NCBI GenBank assembly: GCA_011800805.1 | Contig: MPNW01000221.1 | Coordinates: 135,516-199,515, forward strand | Length of the DNA: 64,000 bases | Direction: 5' to 3' | Origin: Hirudo medicinalis | Taxonomy: Eukaryota > Annelida > Clitellata > Hirudinida > Hirudinidae | Shown: positions 46,855 through 58,262 of the stretch, one piece after another | Layout of the letters: each line of letters begins with the position of its first letter | Numbering within the stretch: position 1 is the stretch's first letter | Made by a program: the position numbers and the translations under genes | Notes under the pieces: generated by a model | Database searches by the model: none | What the model was told of the DNA's origin: nothing | The model's input: the letters and a program-made list of their open reading frames with translations, nothing else

Positions 46855-49800
46855 TTAATTTAGACTGAGTTTTGTAATCTGCAAACCTGCCACACAAGCT
46901 GTGATGAAGCAAGCGACATTGCCTGCTATCATGGCTCTGACGGCAATTTTAGCTACTACCGATTTTCGTGATGGAACCATGGTTGAAAAGGCTCCGATCT
47001 GGACACCGATTGAGCATAAATTGGAAAATCCACACAAGGCATATGTTGTAATGACCACTGACCGATCCTAAAATTGATCTACTTGTAAAAATGGTACCAC
47101 CAAAAATAAAATCCTGACATATTTACCTCGATTATCCCATTTTCCAGTATAGTCGAGCTTCCATTCAGGTGGCTGAGTACAATGTCTTCCCTTGACCAGT
47201 TCCAACTACCATTGTTCATGATGTGCTGGTCTAAGAGCTTTCTATTGGAGATCAATTGACTGAGAGACTCGTAGGCTACAAATTCATTGATGACTGTTTT
47301 GATTCCAATGAGCTGGGCAACTTTGCTACAGTCTTTTATGTGGATTCCCATGACGAGAGCAAATGGCCATAAAATGTAAGAACATATCAGCTGCAAATAA
47401 TTATAATTAAATAAATAATAATTTCAATTGTAAATAATAATTTCAATATTAGTAACGACTAGCAATGAATTCACCAACACAGACTTGATTGGGGCAATGA
47501 TTTCTATGATTGTGAGTTGGGTAAATTATAGAAAAAGTATTCCATTCTATATATATATATATATATATATCCTTATCACTAAAACTTTTATTAGCTACCT
47601 GGAATGTGATGGGTCTGTCTGATCCAACTCTTTCTCCGAACCAAATGAGGGCAGCGTTTAGACCTTCCAATATCGAGATGAAAGCAATGAGGCTGGCTGC
47701 GATGTTGGCCACAAGAGGAACAGCAAAGCAAGCTCCAGATGCTGCAGCTTCGATAAAACTTTTTTCTGGACTTTGAAATAAAATTACTAGATTATTGTCA
47801 GCTTTATTACCAAACATTTGAAGGCAAATTTTTATTGATTAGCAACTTCTTTTGAAATAAAAATAAATTTTTGAGACAAGCAATTATCATCCATTTAAAT
47901 GTCATGAAAGTAAAACTAATAATGAAATAAAGGAATTAAGATGGAGATGATCGCCTCCACAACATCAACATCAGAGTCATTTTAGTCATTTAAAATTTTA
48001 AAATATAAATATTTGAATTCACTTTAACAAAGATTTTTATTTTTGAAAGTTGATTCATTTTCTCATTCATATCTCATACGTTTTGTGCATAAGTTGCCCA
48101 ACGTTCATGGCCGTTGTGAGAGACTTTTTGGTTTCAGGGTAAGAGATCTTGGATATGGCCAGAGCAGCCGGAGCAGACATGACTGAGGCCGATAGCAAGT
48201 GGTTAGACGGTACCTGAGAACATAGGTTATTGCTTTAATATGGAGTTAAAATTTAAAACGTATTGTTTATTGTAGTTTATTGCACTGCATTGAATCTAGC
48301 TTTGCATATTTTAAATAATTTGTTTTAGTGATGAAATATTAATTACCCCAAAGAGGATATAAGCGGCCAGAGTCCCTCCTGCAACTGTGGCAAATCCGCT
48401 GGTCATCATGGCGTGGATTTCTGATTCCGTCAAACAGTGGAGGATTGGCCGAACCAAGAGCGGTGACTCAGACTATCAGGAGTCAAATAAAACATAGTAG
48501 AATGCTTCTTGTCTATCAATTAATGACTCATAATACTAATAATATTATATAATAATGTGTAACTTCATGTAACTTAACATTAGCGATGTATAAAACAATG
48601 TAATAAATTATTACATATATAATAATAATGTAATTATTATTACTAATAATGTATAATGACGAAATAATATTACTTACCTGTCCAATAAATATATTTCCAG
48701 CAGCGTTAATAGATTCACCCGCTGTGGTTCCCATGGTGGACTGCATGATCCAAGCGAGTTTACAGATCATCCACTCCATGATTCCAAGGTAGAAAAGAAT
48801 CGTTATCAAGGAACTGATGAAGATAACAAAGGGCAATACCTTTAAAACAAAGATGGAATAATTTATAAGTACAAGTTCAGATTGACACTAGGGATTGTAA
48901 TATATTTGTAAAATTATATTATATAAAATTATATAATATAATCATTTTTGCTCAATAAATCAAACCTGCATGGCAAAGAAGTGATCCTTATACGAGGGAC
49001 CGAATAGGAAGAGGCATCCCGCATTCAAGAATCCCAAAATGTCGTAAACTCTGTCTCCGAACCATTTGAATATTTCAAATCCACCCGACCATCTCAGGAT
49101 CATGAGAGAAAAAGCAAATTGCAAACCGAATCCCCATAATACGGTTCTCCACTTGACCTAATTTGAGATAGATTTTCGATTTTAGGTCTGACAACTTAAA
49201 GTGCTTAGAAAAATAATAACTTTCTAAGGAGCAGTGCGTTAATGTGCCTTATTACCTCTCAATGTGACAGGTAGAGGCACTTGTGAGAGTTGTTTTTAAG
49301 AAGAATTTTTTAAACCTTCGATGGCTTCACAGAGAAGATGAACATGATGACGACGTAGACACCGATACCGGCAAGTGACACCAAGTTGTACTTGTCAGAG
49401 GAGTACAGAATTAGATCGACGATGATGACGATCACTACGGACAGGTAGATTGAGCTTAATAACAACCTGTGAGCGAACTTGGTAAACCAGACAATAATTT
49501 TTTTTTGTTGAAAGTTCAACTGTTTTAAGCAATTTTGATAAAATAGATGGATTTGATTTGTGATTTATGGTTCTAGAGTAGGTATTGTGAAATTTAATTG
49601 TCTTAAGAGGGAGTGCCAACCAAGCATAGCGAAGTCAATTGTATTACCGTAGCTTATCGTCAATATTGCAATGATTCGATGGGCTTCAGAAAGCCATCAT
49701 TAAAACGAAAAAAAACAACAACAGAATAACACAAATTAACTCACAAATTAATTTTCGCCGCGTGCCTCAACATGAGTTCCATCAAAGGTTTTGATATTTT

Positions 49801-50252
49801 GCCCAATTTTCCGCCAATCGTTCTACGCAAGATAGGAATGACCTTGACCAGGACAACCACCGATGTTATTCCAATCAATCTGTACGAACCTAGAATGAAC
49901 AAAGGGTGACAATAGCAAATGAATCTTTCAATTTAAAAAAAATGCCAACAATTCTTAAAATTAATTTCACTATGAAAGACACACCTTCATCTCCAAACTT
50001 GTGAAATAGGGCAGCGACGAAATAGACAGAGTATCCCAGAATGCACAGAAGGACGATCAAATGCTTGGCATTTCTGCAGTACTTTGTCCAGTATTCGGAC
50101 AGTTTTTCTTGAACTTGGTTCACGTATTTCGAACAGGTGTCGGGTTCCTCATTATCGTCCTCAAATTCTATCTCCACATCTTCAGGAACAGGTGAATAAC
50201 ACGACACGTCGTTGGGCGAAACAAGTTTTTTTGAACGGATGTGTGTCTCCAT
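46855..50252 (-). CDS. SLC28: Concentrative nucleoside transporter, first copy
   Basis: Sodium- or proton-coupled nucleoside importer of the plasma membrane (SLC28/CNT). Ten coding exons in transcript order: 49985-50252, 49745-49889, 49316-49466, 48966-49157, 48678-48839, 48347-48472, 48080-48213, 47599-47770, 47127-47390 and 46855-47067. They join to 608 aa. An acidic cytoplasmic N-terminus leads into the first membrane helix at about 65-83. Family landmarks follow: [16 protein letters not shown], the substrate loop NIFIGQSES (Q306-S309; human CNT3 has GQTES), [33 protein letters not shown], the conserved NEFVAYE (485-491) and TYALCGFSN near the end. The Gly before Gln is the CNT3-type residue, which suggests broad purine and pyrimidine transport. 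The second copy has an extra 5' coding exon; an equivalent was not found here, so the N-terminus may extend further. An (AT)n run lies in the intron at about 47548-47571. Confidence 0.9.
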
Positions 50253-51215
50253 CTACGTACAAAAAGTTTTACTGAGTGGTTTTGTGCTTCATGAGCTTAT
50301 AGCAAGTCTACAGGCATTGTAAAATTGAAAGTCTGTGTTTCTTAACTGTTACTTGAAGAGATGTCTGTCGATAATCCAATTGATAAAAATAATCTAATGC
50401 GATGAGATTAAGGCTTTTTTTAATTATTTCTAAGTTGATAATTGATAACATAAGCGTATATTTTAACTACTTCCTAAACCAAGTTCCCTAGCACAGTTTG
50501 CAAATCTCTCACGGCAATATTAAGACATCCTTGGCGACAGCAATGCTTTTGCGAACATCTGCCCATCGCATTCGAAAATGAAACTCACTATTTTTGGATT
50601 TTCCTCTAATAAAGGCTCCTCGGCGTTCGGAATTTCCACGGTTGTTTCGTTCTTTTTATGGAAAGCAACATTTGGAATATCCATGTTTTCCTATAAATTC
50701 TTCACAAAAGGATGACAAATCGTTGAATAAGAAAGCCGAGATTTGTTCGACACTAACTGAAGAGCTCAACAGGAAAACATTCAAGAGCGTGCTCGCAGTA
50801 AATTTATAAACGAAACGAAACGAGTTAACGACCATTTGTTTAACTGGGACTTTAAATTGCCTTTAATAGGATATTTTATTTGAAACCGTTTCAAGAATTC
50901 ATTATGAGGTCAGGAGCGCGTAATCCTCACCTCTAAAGGTCATGTTACAATGGAATTACAATCCGATTTTTAATTTGAAATTTTTGTCACGACGCTCAAA
51001 CCTCAACTGGATATGCACTTCAATTGACGTTCTCTTTTGACTTAGATTTTTATTTTACATTTGCTTTATGTTTCGCAGTTTCCAGCTTAAGATTTGACTC
51101 TAAATTATGTGTAGCTCAAAAAATTTAAAAATAGAAAAAATATTTTATGAAATCTATCTTAAGAAAATAAGCCATTCATCCATCCATCCATCCGTCGGGT
51201 CGTCCGTCCGTCGTC
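50253..51215. other. Upstream region of the first CNT gene
   Basis: Likely promoter and 5' UTR of the first CNT gene (minus strand), possibly with an undetected first exon. A plus-strand open frame at about 50594-50809 is relatively GC-rich and reads like protein, but it begins after a stop with no ATG and matches nothing I know. Positions 51177-51212 are short CATC and CGTC tandem repeats. Confidence 0.4.
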
Positions 51216-51228
51216 AGTCTACTCCCCT
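51216..51228. repeat. Target-site duplication of LINE, left
   Basis: AGTCTACTCCCCT, identical to 51704-51716. The pair brackets the LINE fragment. Confidence 0.75.
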
Positions 51229-51703
51229 TTTATTTATTTATTTGATTAAAGTTATTTTAAAAAAAATTTTTTTTAAATTTGATTAAATAATAATATCATA
51301 ATAATATTAACTATTTAAATTAAATTAATCCGATTTTTGCAAATCCACCTGAAAATGAGGTCCACACTTGCTGGATTGCTGAGCATGGAACTCATCTCAG
51401 ATAGATTTGNNNNNNNNNNNNNNNNNNNNNNNNNNNNNNNNNNNNNNNNNNNNNNNNNNNNNNNNNNNNNNNNNNNNNNNNNNNNNNNNNNNNNNNNNNN
51501 NNNNNNNNNNNNNNNNNNNNNNNNNNNNNNNNNNNNNNNNNNNNNNNNNNNNNNNNNNNNNNNNNNNNNNNNNNNNTGCCATCTGAAATGAAATATTTAG
51601 TTTTAACAGATTCATTTTTAATGGCGATAGACCTGAGGGCGTGGTTTGCGATGAGCTTCTTACGACGTAGGTCGAGAGGAAGTTCACCGCATTCCACTTG
51701 CAG
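51229..51703 (-). mobile_element. 5'-truncated non-LTR retrotransposon (LINE) fragment
   Basis: On the minus strand, 51577-51703 encodes ECGELPLDLRRKKL, the typical stretch between the reverse transcriptase and RNase H parts of Jockey/R1-type LINE polyproteins. The other side of the gap (about 51320-51409) encodes PASVDLIFRWI, matching the approach to the RNase H W-(V/I)-PSHVGI motif. The element ends in a short AT-rich 3' region and an (AAAT)n tail at 51229-51250. It is bracketed by a perfect 13-bp duplication. The truncated 5' end, A-rich tail and duplication fit target-primed reverse transcription. The copy is dead. Confidence 0.75.
51410..51576. other. Assembly gap (167 N)
   Basis: Run of unknown bases inside the LINE fragment. 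The repeat itself probably caused the gap. The true length is unknown. Confidence 0.99.
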
Positions 51704-51716
51704 AGTCTACTCCCCT
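51704..51716. repeat. Target-site duplication of LINE, right
   Basis: AGTCTACTCCCCT, identical to 51216-51228. Confidence 0.75.
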
Positions 51717-52426
51717 ATTCAGCAACTCTCTTAAATCCCAAAAGTAAACAAACAAAGCCTTGAAACAAAACAAAACGCGGTCAGTTATACAATAAGTATT
51801 AAGTCATACAACAGTTATAATAGATAACAATTTAGAGCCAACTTTATTATGAACTATTTTCAACAACTGAGAATTTGCCAACCAACTGGATAAATTGTTT
51901 TCATACATCAGCATTTACAAGTGGTATTATTAAAATTATTTTATAATTATCACAATATCACCAGAGCTCTCACAGTGTTACGACCTAGGAAAATTAAACG
52001 ATTATCGAATGAAATTTATTTTATTTCAAATAAGAAGAAAAGTTCAAATTTGAATATTTGTACATCAATTCGTAAAATAGCAGAATAATTACAAATGGCA
52101 TTAAAACATTCTCGTTCTGCATGTAATGTCTTGAGTGCCGCAGGACGAACGAAAAGTGAATTTAAAAATAAATGTAATATCCTTAAAATTGGAATTTTGA
52201 TAATTTTGATTTGTCTTGTCCAACAGTTCAGAGGTCTGTTCTGTAGAACAAACCTACAACGAGAAATAACCTCAGTTAAGAATAATTTTTCAAAACTCAT
52301 AATTGAATATTATTTATTAATTAATTTATTTATATTTAAAGCATATTTTTTTATAAAAACATGATTTGCAAGTAAAATAATTATGAAATCACTAATTATG
52401 AAATTGGTCATTAAATTTATTTGACT
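51717..52426. other. Spacer between LINE and second CNT gene
   Basis: AT-rich 3' flank of the second CNT gene. Overlapping open frames on both strands at 52016-52364 have no splice or family support. The minus-strand one contains RPAALKTLHAERECFNAI, which has the look of transposon debris. Confidence 0.4.
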
Positions 52427-55400
52427 TTACAAACCGGCAATGCAAGCAGTTACAAAACAAGAGACACTTCCAGATATCATGGCTCTGACTGCTATCCTGG
52501 CAAAGTCAGATTTTCTGGAAGGCAACATGGCAGAGAAGGCACCTATCTGGATCCCAATGGAACCGATGTTGGAAAAACCACAGAGGGCGTACGTTGAGAT
52601 GACTACTGACCTATCCTGAAGAATAAAAGTGAATTCATTTAAAAATAAAAGTTTAAGTGAAACGGACTGTTAAAATAAAATAAATTTAATTATCTTATTT
52701 TAATTTCCTCTGCATAAATTCAATGCCAAAGCTTAAGCGTTATAATTTAATAATCGTCCATTTAATGTCTCAAACACTTGGCACCTTTAAATCGCCCGAT
52801 TAGTACAGATCCCACAAATAATAAGCAATAATAAATTTATTTATGAACGATGACGCCAATGCAAATAAGCAAATAAAATTACTAATAATTATCGATAATC
52901 TTTAAATCGTAATCCAAAATCCACTGCACTTTAAAACCAAAACCTCAATGACTCCGTTGGCGAGAACGGTATCATTTCCTCCGCTGTTAAAAAGTAACAC
53001 ATCGTCTGCTCTTTCCGTCCAATTCCCGCCACCGGCAATGTGGTTGTCAAGGAGCTCCCTGTTCTTGATCAACTTGCCGAGTTCCTCGAAGGCCACAAAT
53101 TCGTTGATGAAGGTTTTCACTCCAACCAATCTTCCGACTTTCCTGCAGTCCTTGATGTGCACGCCCATGACAAGAGCGAATGGCCACATGAGGTAGGAAC
53201 ACAGGAACTGTATTTGTTTAAAAAAAAAACTAGGTAAACGATAATTAAATATTTTTAATTTGATTTTTAATTATATACACATGACCTTTACATTTTTAAG
53301 TAGATTGCTTAAAGCGAATTTATCGATGAAACATAAAATGTAATATGTTTAGTAGCATTGGAATAGGATCCCAAATTGTCATCAACGTCGACTTCATTGG
53401 CTAACATTACTCTAAATATAAACTTTATTTTATGCAGATTTATTTTAAATTAATTTTTAACCTGGAATGTGATTGGCTCCTTGGCACCCACCCTGTCCCC
53501 AAACCAGGTGAGAGTAGCATTGAAGAACTCCAACAAAGCAATGAAAGCGAGCAGATTGGCAGCGATATTGGCCACAAGAGGAATGGCAGATGAAGCACCA
53601 GAGGCTGCCGCTTCGACCAAATTCTTCTCTGGACTTGAAGTCAATTTTAAAAAATTAATTGAGAATTTTAATGAAAAGAAAAGAAAATGATTCCAGAAAT
53701 TTAGAAACTATAGGTTTTTTTTTGTTTTTTTTTTAAATTAAAAATTAAGTTGACGCTTAACATTCAGAATTAATCAAAAATAAAACAAGTTTATTGTTTT
53801 CTTAAGTCATTTTTTTACAATAATATTATTTTTTAATTATTATTCCAAGTTATTACTATCGATAGTTCACATATATCCGACTACTGCGTTGTACGTGCTG
53901 CAAATGAAAGTATCTTTGTTTTGAAGTATTGTTGCTTATCGTAACAATAAAAATACTAAACATTTATGAATAATGAAGCTTTGTGCACACAAATAAATGT
54001 TTAGTTCACTCCAGTTACTGCTTAGTCTGCTGTGATCTTCTCAGGAGTGGATATTTTGTCACTCAAGAGTTAATCGGAGTTTTACGTTATTTTTAATATG
54101 TACTTAAATTCAACAAAATATCCATTAAGCGAAAAATGACCACTCGAATAGATTTTGATCCGATAAGTAATAAAATAGAATTATTAATAATAATTAAAAT
54201 AAGTAATCAAGATCATGTGAAACTAATCTCAAAAAGCGTACCACTTCTCCATGAGAGTCTTGACATTCTCGGCTGATGTCAGAGATTTTTTAGTCTCAGG
54301 GTAGGAAAGTTTGGCAATGGCCAGAGCGGCAGGAGCAGACATGACTGAGGCTGAGAGCAAATGATTTGCTGGAACCTGTGCAAGATTTAATAAAATTGAT
54401 GAATAATCACTATAAAGTGACTTTATTCAATTTCAAAGCAAATTATTTATATTAATAATAATAATAATTCACCATATACTGTATGTATTATATTATTAAA
54501 TTATTTTAATTATATTATATTACATTATTAATTATATTATTACATAGTAAGCTGGACAATTGCAAATAACAGTATTTTATTAAAGAAAACATTTAATTTT
54601 AAGAATAAAATTATAATCCTATTTTATTTATAGTGACATTGTTATTAATTCTTAATTATTAACCATTTACCCCAAAGAGTATGTAAGCTGCCAACACACC
54701 ACCGGCAATGGTAGCAAATCCACCTGTCATAACCGCGTGAATTTCAGAGTTGGTCATGCTTGGCAGAATGGGTCGGATGAGTAGAGGTGACTCTGTCTGA
54801 GGACATATTAACAGAATAATGCAGATTTAATTATTATTGTTTATTGAAAGTCCAAATGTTAATTTAAATATTTGTTGTTTAAATTGATTTATTAATGTTA
54901 GAAGTTTATTTTACTTTTAAGTCAGTCAATACTAAACGACAGTAAAGGGAAATTATTATCGAAATAGAAACAGATTGTCAATAATTTCTCGATATGAGTG
55001 TGTATTTCACTACTCAGGACTGAACTTTAGCAACTTAAAAAATAATTACTTCAGCACAAGGGTGGTCTCTTTACGGAATAAATTAGATGAGGCTGATAGA
55101 GTAGATAAATTTAAGATAAATCTAAATAAATAAAGATATTAGAAACTAAGGATAAAGATTATTACACAGATCTCGATCTTCTTAACCACTGCAAACAATT
55201 ATTATGTTACCTTTTATCATGTCAAGTCATGTCTTGTCAAGTCATGTCGTGTCATTATGAATTCTGACCACCTACCTGTCCAATGAAAATGTTTCCAGCT
55301 GCATTCACTGATTCACCTGCAGTGGTGCCCATGCAGACCTGCATGACCCAAGCTATTTTCAGTATTAGCCACTGCATGGCGCCCAGGTAAAACAGGATGG

Positions 55401-56945
55401 TTATGGTGGAGCTGATGAATATCACCGTTGGCAAGACCTTAAAAAAGTGAACCCGTTGTTATTGTTATTGTCCTTGTTATTACAATTATTATTTTTGTTT
55501 ATGGTTTGCTATTTTTAGTACGTTTCACTAGGCTGGACTCAACCAGTTGGCTCTTTTGTGTTAGACTGTATGCTAGAAATGTTTGCAAAAAATCAATTTG
55601 TATTAATCTGATAAATAAAATAAATAATTATAAAGCAGAACAAAAACAAACTTAAAGAAGAAAATCAATCAAAAAAAATTCTATTAAAGACGTTGACATC
55701 ATTGCCGCCCTGACATCACCATCATCATCATCATCGTCATCGTCGTCATCGTCGTCGTCATAATCACCGCCTTCACCATCGCCATAGTATACCAACTTGC
55801 ATGGCAAAGAAATGGTCTCTGAAGTTTGGTCCGAAGAGGAACAAAGAACCGGCGTTGACGTAGGCGAGGTACTCTGAGACTCTGTCGCCGAGCCACTTGA
55901 AGGCGTGAAATCCGGCAGACCACCTCAGGATGATCAGGCAAAGGCCAACTGCAGACCGAAGCCCCAGGTCACGGTTCTCCATTTCACCTGGTGGAAAGGC
56001 ATCGCTATTGAAGTTGAAATGCGGAGGAAATGTTGGATGAGTGATCGTGGTTATTTATAGCTGTTATCATCTGCTTGTTTCTTTACCGTAGTTGTGATTC
56101 GTGATGTTATTTCGATGTCAGTGTTATTTCTATTGTTATGTTGTTATTGTTACTCGTGGCGTTGTTGTCATCATTATCACTTGCAACCAGTAATGATGAC
56201 GGCCACCCACTTTGGATGGATTGACGGAGAAAATGAAGAGCAAAATCAGGTACACGGCAACTCCACTTATGGAGACGAGGTTGTAAGGATCGGCAGAATA
56301 AACTGTCAAGTCGACAATGATCATTATCACCACCGCCGTGTAGATGCAGCCCAAAACAAATCTGAAACATGAACAATTCATTCATTTATTGGTAATTTAT
56401 TAGGTGAACAGTTTTTATTTTATCTCAGAAAATAACACTCGAGTTTATTCTCTTAAAATTTTCCACAAGTTTGTGATTGCTACTTTGCTTCGTCGATTCG
56501 ATGATGACGCATTTACAACAATTTGGAGCCAGTTGTCGGTTTTCGGAAAACAAAACCGAAATCTTAAAATTTTCCCGACTTTTCGAATTGAAAATAAATT
56601 GCACGGAATACAAGGATAAAAACAACAATAATATTACAATCAATTAACTTTTAACTAGATAAATTGTGACTTGAACGAATGTAACAAATAGCAACACACA
56701 ACAACAATTGTTATTAATAATAATCTCGCTCAGACAAGCAGAGCCTAGCTGAAATCTTTCTAACATGAACCAGGAACTAACAGGTTGATCTTGAGAGAAT
56801 ACTTGTTGACAAATTCTAGAACAGGCCTCATGTGTTCGTGGATTTCTTCTCCAAAGCGATTGATTACGAAGGACACAGTTATCCCGACGACCACGAGGCA
56901 CGTCACCCACACCAGTCTTATTGAACCTGAAATTATGAATATGCT

Positions 56946-56982
<37 letters not shown>

Positions 56983-57803
56983 TTGTTTTTGTATTCAAGC
57001 CATGCTCCACTTTGAATGTAACATTGATGTTAATTTAAAATTTATTTTTATTTACTGGGGAGCCGAGCGGCTTGGATTCAGAAGCGCCTCTGTTCTCGGA
57101 ATTGTGGTAATAAATATTAACGATAAACCCATGAGTTGTCAGGTGCAACAGCGCTTGACAACAATGCGACAGTCACAATTGTTTAAGGTAGTATTTCTTG
57201 TATCAACAAAAATGTTTTCATTCAAAACTGCATGACTGCATTCATAATTATTCAGTTGTAATGATGATGATGATGATAACAATCATCATAACAATCATCA
57301 TCGTCATATCATATCGCATCATAATAACCATAATAATAACAACAACTATTAAAATCATAATCTCAACAACAACAACAACAACCGACCTTCGTCACCGAAG
57401 TGGTACAGAAGAGCAAAGGTGAAGTAGACGAAGTAAGCCACGATGCACGAAAGTAAAAGGAGAATTTTTATGATTCTTCCGTTCTTCTCGAAGAACTCGT
57501 TCAAAGTTTCCTGAACTTTTCCAACTTGTTTCATGCATCCTTCCGGCTCTTGGTCGTCATCCTCCCATTGAAGGTCCTCGTCGTCGATTGGCTGAGAGTC
57601 GGTCACGTGGTTGGGCGCCACCTCGTTGTTCAGAATTCCGTTTTCTGTCTGAAAAATTATTGTTGATGGTTGTTTTTTTTTACTTTGTTTTTGTTTTTAG
57701 ATTAATTTTTAATTTGAATTTAATTATCGTTTTATGTTTTTATCGGCCTTAAACAAATTCATTTACCATAATCGATGGTAATCGTGATGATGACGGTTAC
57801 AAA

Positions 57804-57848
<45 letters not shown>

Positions 57849-57905
57849 GTTGTTATTGTTATCGTTATCGTTATCGTTGTCGTTGTCGTTGTTGTTGTCG
57901 TTATC

Positions 57906-57961
<56 letters not shown>

Positions 57962-58262
57962 CAACACCATCAGAAATCCTGATGAAACTTAAACCCCAAA
58001 GAGCAAAAGGTTCAAAGTTCATTCAAGCATTCGTAATTGAACGATCGTGATTGCCTAACAACTCAATTTTACAGCTGTTAAGCGTAATTATGCGTAATTA
58101 CCCTGCATACCGCTATTCTTGATGAAACTCACGATTAAATTCAAGCACCCACGACCAACTGACCTTTGTGTCCAAATTCTTCTTTCCCCCCATTCCATCG
58201 TGAGGGGCCAAATCAACCGACGTGAAAGACTTGTGATTCACCAATTCAACATTGGCGTCCAT
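52427..58262 (-). CDS. SLC28: Concentrative nucleoside transporter, second copy, with a one-base deletion
   Basis: Tandem paralogue of the first CNT gene. Coding exons in transcript order: 58164-58262, 57387-57648, 56782-56926, 56211-56361, 55797-55987, 55276-55437, 54671-54796, 54242-54375, 53462-53633, 52944-53207 and 52427-52615. Exon boundaries and phases match the first copy, plus one extra 5' exon starting [10 protein letters not shown]. It would encode about 631 aa. It has NIFIGQTES as in human CNT3, NEFVAFE (Tyr to Phe against the first copy) and TYALCGFSN. Exon 55797-55987 is 191 bp against 192 bp in the paralogue. A base is missing near 55937, and an in-frame stop appears at 55934-55936. 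All other exons and splice sites are sound, so a sequencing slip in a C run is at least as likely as a real mutation. Introns are rich in trinucleotide microsatellites. Confidence 0.85.
55712..55765. repeat. (CAT/CGT) trinucleotide repeat in CNT copy 2 intron
   Basis: Runs of CATCATCAT then CGTCATCGTCGT, directly beside the donor of the exon ending at 55797. Confidence 0.85.
56945..56988. repeat. (TTG)n repeat in CNT copy 2 intron
   Basis: About 12 tandem TTG units followed by TTTTTG variants, about 20 bp from the acceptor of the exon ending at 56926. Confidence 0.85.
57255..57386. repeat. (ATG/ATC/AAC) trinucleotide repeats in CNT copy 2 intron
   Basis: GATGATGATGAT, ATCATCATAACAATCATC and CAACAACAACAACAACAA runs directly beside the donor of the exon starting at 57387. 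Confidence 0.8.
57804..57962. repeat. Long compound trinucleotide/hexanucleotide microsatellite
   Basis: About 46 bp of (ATT)n, then (GTT/GTC/ATC) hexamer-like units such as GTTATC and GTTGTC, then (ATTATC)n and a second (ATT)n. It gives fake open frames of poly-Leu/Ser or poly-Asn/Asp on the two strands, which are not genes. It lies in the first intron of CNT copy 2. Confidence 0.95.

Noticed and set aside
57759..58050. Open frames encoding poly-Leu/Ser (plus) and poly-Asn/Asp (minus)
   Set aside because: They are translations of the compound trinucleotide microsatellite in a CNT intron, not genes.
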